Assembly: GCA_017647225.1 (NCBI GenBank) | Contig: JAGCLA010000033.1 | Span: 1 to 47,684, forward strand | DNA from: Bacteroidaceae bacterium | GTDB lineage: Bacteria; Bacteroidota; Bacteroidia; Bacteroidales; Bacteroidaceae | Reading direction: 5' to 3' | Length of the DNA stretch: 47,684 bases | Shown here: piece by piece, positions 45,142-47,684 of the stretch | How positions within the stretch are numbered: position 1 is the first letter of the stretch | How the letters are laid out: every line of letters begins with the position of its first letter | Translations under genes and position numbers: made by a program | Notes under the pieces: generated by a model | Database searches by the model: none | What the model saw: the letters and a program-made list of their open reading frames with translations, nothing else | What the model was told of the DNA's origin: nothing

Positions 45142-46230
45142 ATGTTCAGTAAAGCACACATAATAGTATCGTCAAATGTTACAGGCACAATAGAGGAGAT
45201 GTGTCTGTCTGTGCTTTCACAAATAGAGGTGAAGAACATTATAAAAATTTCATTCTTCAGCAAACCAAAGGACAATCAGGAGTATTTACAGAATATCAAC
45301 ACACTCAAAGGCGCGGTAAAGGATTTTTACACAGAAAGCACTCCGCTCATAAGCTACATAGCACAAGAGAGCTACACAGGCAGACTGATAGCCGAGGTAA
45401 CATATTTGAGTGAGGATTCGGTAGCCATTGAGCATCATCGTAATTTCATTGTATTGAAAAAAGGCGATTGCACCGAATTGCTGACAGGTTGCATAATCCC
45501 CGACGATATGTCAAAAAGCACATACGAGCAAGCCTGCAACATATTCAAAGGTATTGAAAAGCTGTTGCAGAGCAATGGAATGGAAGCAAGCGACATATAT
45601 CGCCAATGGAACTACATTCAGGGCATTACCATACTCAACGACGGTAGTCAGAACTATCAGGAATTCAACGATGCACGTTCCATATTCTACAACAAGAGCA
45701 ATTGGTCAAACGGTTACCCTGCAGCAACCGGCATTGGTGCTGATGCAGGAGGTGTCATGGTTGAGATAAACGCAGTAAAGAATTTCGACAACAACAAACC
45801 TATTGACAATCCATTGCAGATAGCGGCTCACAATTACTCACAGAACGTACTTGACGGCAAAACCATCGAAGAGGTAGGTTGTAAGACAACCCCAAAGTTT
45901 GAACGGGCGCGTCTGCTTGGCGATACAATCTTCATTTCCGGTACAGCCGCAATAAAAGGCGAGCAGAGCATCAACAGCCACAGTGCCACAGAACAGACAG
46001 CTGAAACAATGGAGATAATGGACAAGCTGGTGTCAAAAGAAAATATACCGACAGATAACAACGGTTCACACTACACACTGCTACGCATATATGTGAAACA
46101 AAAAGAAGATATCGAAGCTGTCAAGGATTTCATGGACATCCACTACCCTGCACCTGCCAAACATTACCTCATTGCCGATGTTTGCCGCCCTGAACTTCTT
46201 GTAGAGATAGAAGGTATCGCACAAATATAA
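45142..46230 (+). CDS. RidA-superfamily / chorismatase-like protein
   Basis: 362 residues. The C-terminal half resembles the YjgF/RidA fold (FERARLLGDTIFISGTAAIKG, ~252-272). The region before it has features I associate with the FkbO/Hyg5 chorismatase group: RQWNYIQGI, EFNDARSIFY and GYPAATGIGADAGG. The family hydrolyses chorismate in known biosynthetic clusters, but no such cluster is present here, so the function is open. Alternative: a RidA-type imine deaminase. It has its own promoter and ends just before a 21-bp tandem repeat. Confidence 0.6.
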   Translation: MFSKAHIIVSSNVTGTIEEMCLSVLSQIEVKNIIKISFFSKPKDNQEYLQNINTLKGAVKDFYTESTPLISYIAQESYTGRLIAEVTYLSEDSVAIEHHRNFIVLKKGDCTELLTGCIIPDDMSKSTYEQACNIFKGIEKLLQSNGMEASDIYRQWNYIQGITILNDGSQNYQEFNDARSIFYNKSNWSNGYPAATGIGADAGGVMVEINAVKNFDNNKPIDNPLQIAAHNYSQNVLDGKTIEEVGCKTTPKFERARLLGDTIFISGTAAIKGEQSINSHSATEQTAETMEIMDKLVSKENIPTDNNGSHYTLLRIYVKQKEDIEAVKDFMDIHYPAPAKHYLIADVCRPELLVEIEGIAQI

Positions 46231-46232
46231 AA

Positions 46233-46295
46233 AAGCGAACATAAATACACAATAAGCGAACATAAATACACAATAAGCGAACATAAATACACAAT
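46233..46295. repeat. 21-bp tandem repeat, three perfect units
   Basis: Unit AAGCGAACATAAATACACAAT repeats at 46233, 46254 and 46275; a fourth start (AAGCGAAC) at 46296 merges into the terminator stem. It lies 3 bp after the stop of the RidA-like gene. With the terminator and the structured element below it fills the 314-bp gap 46231-46544. Confidence 0.9.
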
Positions 46296-46298
46296 AAG

Positions 46299-46333
46299 CG
46301 AACGGACAACTCTCAGTGAGTTGTCCGTTTGCT
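46299..46333 (+). terminator. Terminator of RidA-like gene
   Basis: Stem AACGGACAACTC / GAGTTGTCCGTT with a 5-nt loop, followed by TGCTTTAT. Confidence 0.8.
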
Positions 46334-46409
46334 TTATGAGTACAAATAAATCATAAAAAAGCAGGTACAAGAAAACATAAGCACAGAAAATTGCATTGTA
46401 TAAGCAAGG

Positions 46410-46521
46410 ACAGCACCGAAACCGGCAGGCACTCAATAAGTCACTCAAAGAGAGACTGCGACCCGGTCTTCACCTGCATCATATAGGGGTCGTTATTGCC
46501 TTGGCGTGGTTACGGTGCTGT
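46410..46521 (+). ncRNA. Unidentified structured element upstream of hsp20
   Basis: A 112-nt segment closed by ACAGCACCG / CGGTGCTGT (9 bp, 46410-46418 with 46513-46521), an A-A mismatch, then AACC/GGTT. Inner helices fit AGGCA (46427-46431) / TGCCT (46497-46501) and GCGACCC (46458-46464) / GGGTCGT (46487-46493). The GC content is higher than the flanks. It may be a leader regulating hsp20 or an independent RNA; strand is uncertain and no known family was recognised. Confidence 0.5.
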
Positions 46522-46544
46522 TTATTGTTTAACAGTTTAATTTA

Positions 46545-47045
46545 ATGTATATGAGTATGTTAGTGAAACGCGGTAATCAGACATGGATTCCAAGCATTTT
46601 CAATGATTTCTTCAACAGCGACATTTTGGTACGCAACAGCAGTACAGTACCTGCCATCAACGTTATAGAAACAGAAAAAGAGTACAAGGTTGAAGTTGCG
46701 GCAGCAGGAATGAGAAAAGAAGATTTCAAGATTCACATCGACAGCGAGAACGACCTCACCATAACAATGGAGAGAAATTGCAATTGCGAAGAAAAAGACG
46801 GTAAAGAGTGTTGCGAGGAAGAAAAGAAAGACGAAAAGTGCAAAGAAGGAAAATGCGAGGACAAAGGCCGTTACCTACGTCGCGAATTCTCCTATACACG
46901 CTTTCAGCAGACATTGATTTTGCCCGACGATGCCGACACAACAAAGATTGAAGCCAAAGTAAAGCATGGAGTATTAAAGATACATATACCAAAGAAAGAA
47001 AAGAGCAAAGAAAACAAAATAAACAGAATGATAGCCATTGAATAA
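46545..47045 (+). CDS. Hsp20/alpha-crystallin small heat shock protein with Cys-rich insert
   Basis: 166 residues from the first ATG; in-frame ATGs at 46551 and 46557 are also possible starts. The alpha-crystallin domain starts at INVIETEKEYKVEVAAAGM (about 39-57), and the C-terminal strand motif is VLKIHIPKKEK. Between the strands, residues 79-104 are Cys/Glu/Lys-rich with Cys at 79, 81, 89, 90, 99 and 104, where I expect a short charged loop in Bacteroides homologues. ATP-independent holdase function is inferred; the Cys cluster suggests metal or redox sensitivity. Confidence 0.9.
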   Translation: MYMSMLVKRGNQTWIPSIFNDFFNSDILVRNSSTVPAINVIETEKEYKVEVAAAGMRKEDFKIHIDSENDLTITMERNCNCEEKDGKECCEEEKKDEKCKEGKCEDKGRYLRREFSYTRFQQTLILPDDADTTKIEAKVKHGVLKIHIPKKEKSKENKINRMIAIE

Positions 47046-47084
47046 CCAAATAGGAGTTCCTGAAAAGAACTCCTATTTGGTTAT
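47042..47084 (+). terminator. Terminator of hsp20
   Basis: Perfect 18-bp stem ATAACCAAATAGGAGTTC / GAACTCCTATTTGGTTAT with a 7-nt loop; the hsp20 stop codon lies in the 5' arm. Confidence 0.85.
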
Positions 47085-47111
47085 ATTACTAGTTGCTTAG
47101 CAATTTTAGTT

Positions 47112-47137
47112 ACCCTAGTAATCCTAGATACTAGGGT
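47112..47137. repeat. Small inverted repeat
   Basis: ACCCTAGTA / TACTAGGGT with an 8-nt loop that itself contains CCTAGA. It lies between the hsp20 terminator and the large palindrome that follows. Confidence 0.5.
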
Positions 47138-47155
47138 AGAGTGTAGAGTGTAAAG

Positions 47156-47288
47156 TTTAACGATGAACGAATTTGAGATATGATGCATTCGGCGATGTTG
47201 CTAATGCTCGTTGTGAAATCAAAACAAGTTTTATTTCACTCACTCAATCGCAACATTCTCATGCGGTCGATATGAGATCATCGTTAAA
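47156..47288. repeat. 133-bp nested palindromic element (family A-like, copy A6)
   Basis: Perfect 11-bp terminal inverted repeats TTTAACGATGA / TCATCGTTAAA. Nested inside are GATGTTGC / GCAACATT and the core GTGAAAT / ATTTCAC. The right half (TTTCACTCACTC ... GCAAC) is the reverse complement of the family A left shoulder, so this is a diverged, inverted copy. It is followed by a heptamer array. With the hairpins and array it fills the gene-free region 47046-47547. Confidence 0.75.
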
Positions 47289-47357
47289 TTGTCATCCTTC
47301 ATTCCACGTCCCTCCGCGTCTTTGTCATCCCGACAGAGCTTGCGACGAGGGATCTCT

Positions 47358-47455
47358 TTTTCAGTTCTCAGTTTTCCGTTCTCAGTTCTCTGTTTTCCGT
47401 TCTCCGTTTTCAGTTTTCCGTTTTCCGTTCTCCGTTTTCACTTTTCCGCTCTCAC
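47358..47455. repeat. 14-unit heptamer array (TTYTCMG)n
   Basis: Fourteen consecutive 7-bp units, mostly TTCTCAG, TTTTCCG, TTCTCCG or TTTTCAG, with no phase break. Plus-strand frames across it translate to a repetitive Phe/Ser/Val string and are not genes. Confidence 0.9.
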
Positions 47456-47500
47456 CCTAGACGGCACCACAAGGAGAGGAGGGCATTGACACTTATATAT

Positions 47501-47538
47501 AAAAAAAAACGAGCCTTAGTGTTTAACTAAAGCTCGTT
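47501..47538 (-). terminator. rRNA operon terminator
   Basis: Minus-strand stem AACGAGCTTTAGT / ACTAAGGCTCGTT (one A-C mismatch) followed by a run of T; it lies 10 bp downstream of 5S rRNA. Confidence 0.85.
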
Positions 47539-47547
47539 TCATTAAAA

Positions 47548-47658
47548 GTGGCGATGACCTACTCTCCCACAAATCTTTGCAGTACCATCGGCGCTGTTGG
47601 GCTTAACTTCTCTGTTCGGGATGGGAAGAGGTGGATCCCCAACGCTATCAATCGCCTT
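47548..47658 (-). rRNA. rrf: 5S ribosomal RNA
   Basis: Read on the minus strand, it contains the conserved 5S segments CCACCTCTTCCCATCCCGAA, CAGAGAAGTTAAGCCC and CGCCGATGGTACTGC, with terminal pairing GGCGAT / ATCGCC. About 111 nt long. The 23S gene should lie at higher coordinates, outside the window. Confidence 0.95.
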
Positions 47659-47684
47659 AATAAGGGACCGATCATATGTCGTAC

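Noticed and set aside
46081-46448. Minus-strand frames over the 21-bp repeat
   Set aside because: Repeat translation antisense to the RidA-like gene end and the terminator.
47173-47489. Plus-strand frames with repeated Phe-Ser-Val strings
   Set aside because: They read through the nested palindrome and the 7-bp array; the peptide periodicity only mirrors the DNA repeat.

Overview
The window looks like chromosomal DNA of a Bacteroidales bacterium, probably Prevotella-like. The signs are promoters of the TAnnTTTG (-7) type, BspA-type leucine-rich repeats, type IX secretion (T9SS) sorting domains, a PorT-like barrel, the Bacteroidetes form of arginine synthesis through N-acyl-citrulline, and a Bacteroidetes histone-H1-like protein. 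The right edge enters an rRNA operon: a minus-strand 5S gene with its terminator, so the 23S gene should lie just beyond the window.

Layout. Positions 1-1260 hold two BspA-like LRR genes flanking a decayed gene. Positions 1261-4554 hold dispersed palindromic repeats and heptamer arrays around a PD-(D/E)XK nuclease gene, holA and an orphan HsdR-N-like gene. Positions 4555-10720 hold a nitrilase-family amidase and three tandem acyl-CoA ligase paralogues. Positions 11066-20190 hold an OadA-like carboxyltransferase without a biotin lysine, an EamA transporter, uvrA, a T9SS type-B sorted protein, a LysM/substrate-binding-like protein and a PorT-family protein. Positions 20246-29737 hold the four dTDP-rhamnose genes, split into rfbC-D-B (minus) and rfbA (plus) around a GH2 beta-galactosidase, a histone-like gene and a nucleotidyltransferase-GHMP kinase fusion. 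Positions 29778-38555 hold one long minus-strand operon: GNAT-argG-argC-argD-argF'-argB-argE-argH-lipoprotein, with 4-nt overlaps at three junctions. Positions 38798-42775 encode a very large T9SS-exported GH20 hexosaminidase. Positions 42865-47045 hold a YdeI-like gene, a PD-(D/E)XK nuclease-like gene, AlaX, a RidA/chorismatase-like gene and an Hsp20 with a Cys-rich insert behind a structured leader.

How the genes work together. The arginine operon covers glutamate to arginine except carbamoyl phosphate supply. The dTDP-rhamnose set supplies surface polysaccharide. The GH2 and GH20 enzymes and the T9SS-sorted proteins point to a host- or plant-glycan-foraging lifestyle at the cell surface.

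The most unusual material is the repeat system. At least eight short palindromic elements of related design are present. Their hairpin sequences change in a compensated way, and several sit beside 7-bp tandem arrays. One 63-bp copy is inserted exactly in frame in a nuclease gene, and one heptamer array supplies the C-terminus of another gene. All family calls come from reading motifs in the sequence; no database search was run.
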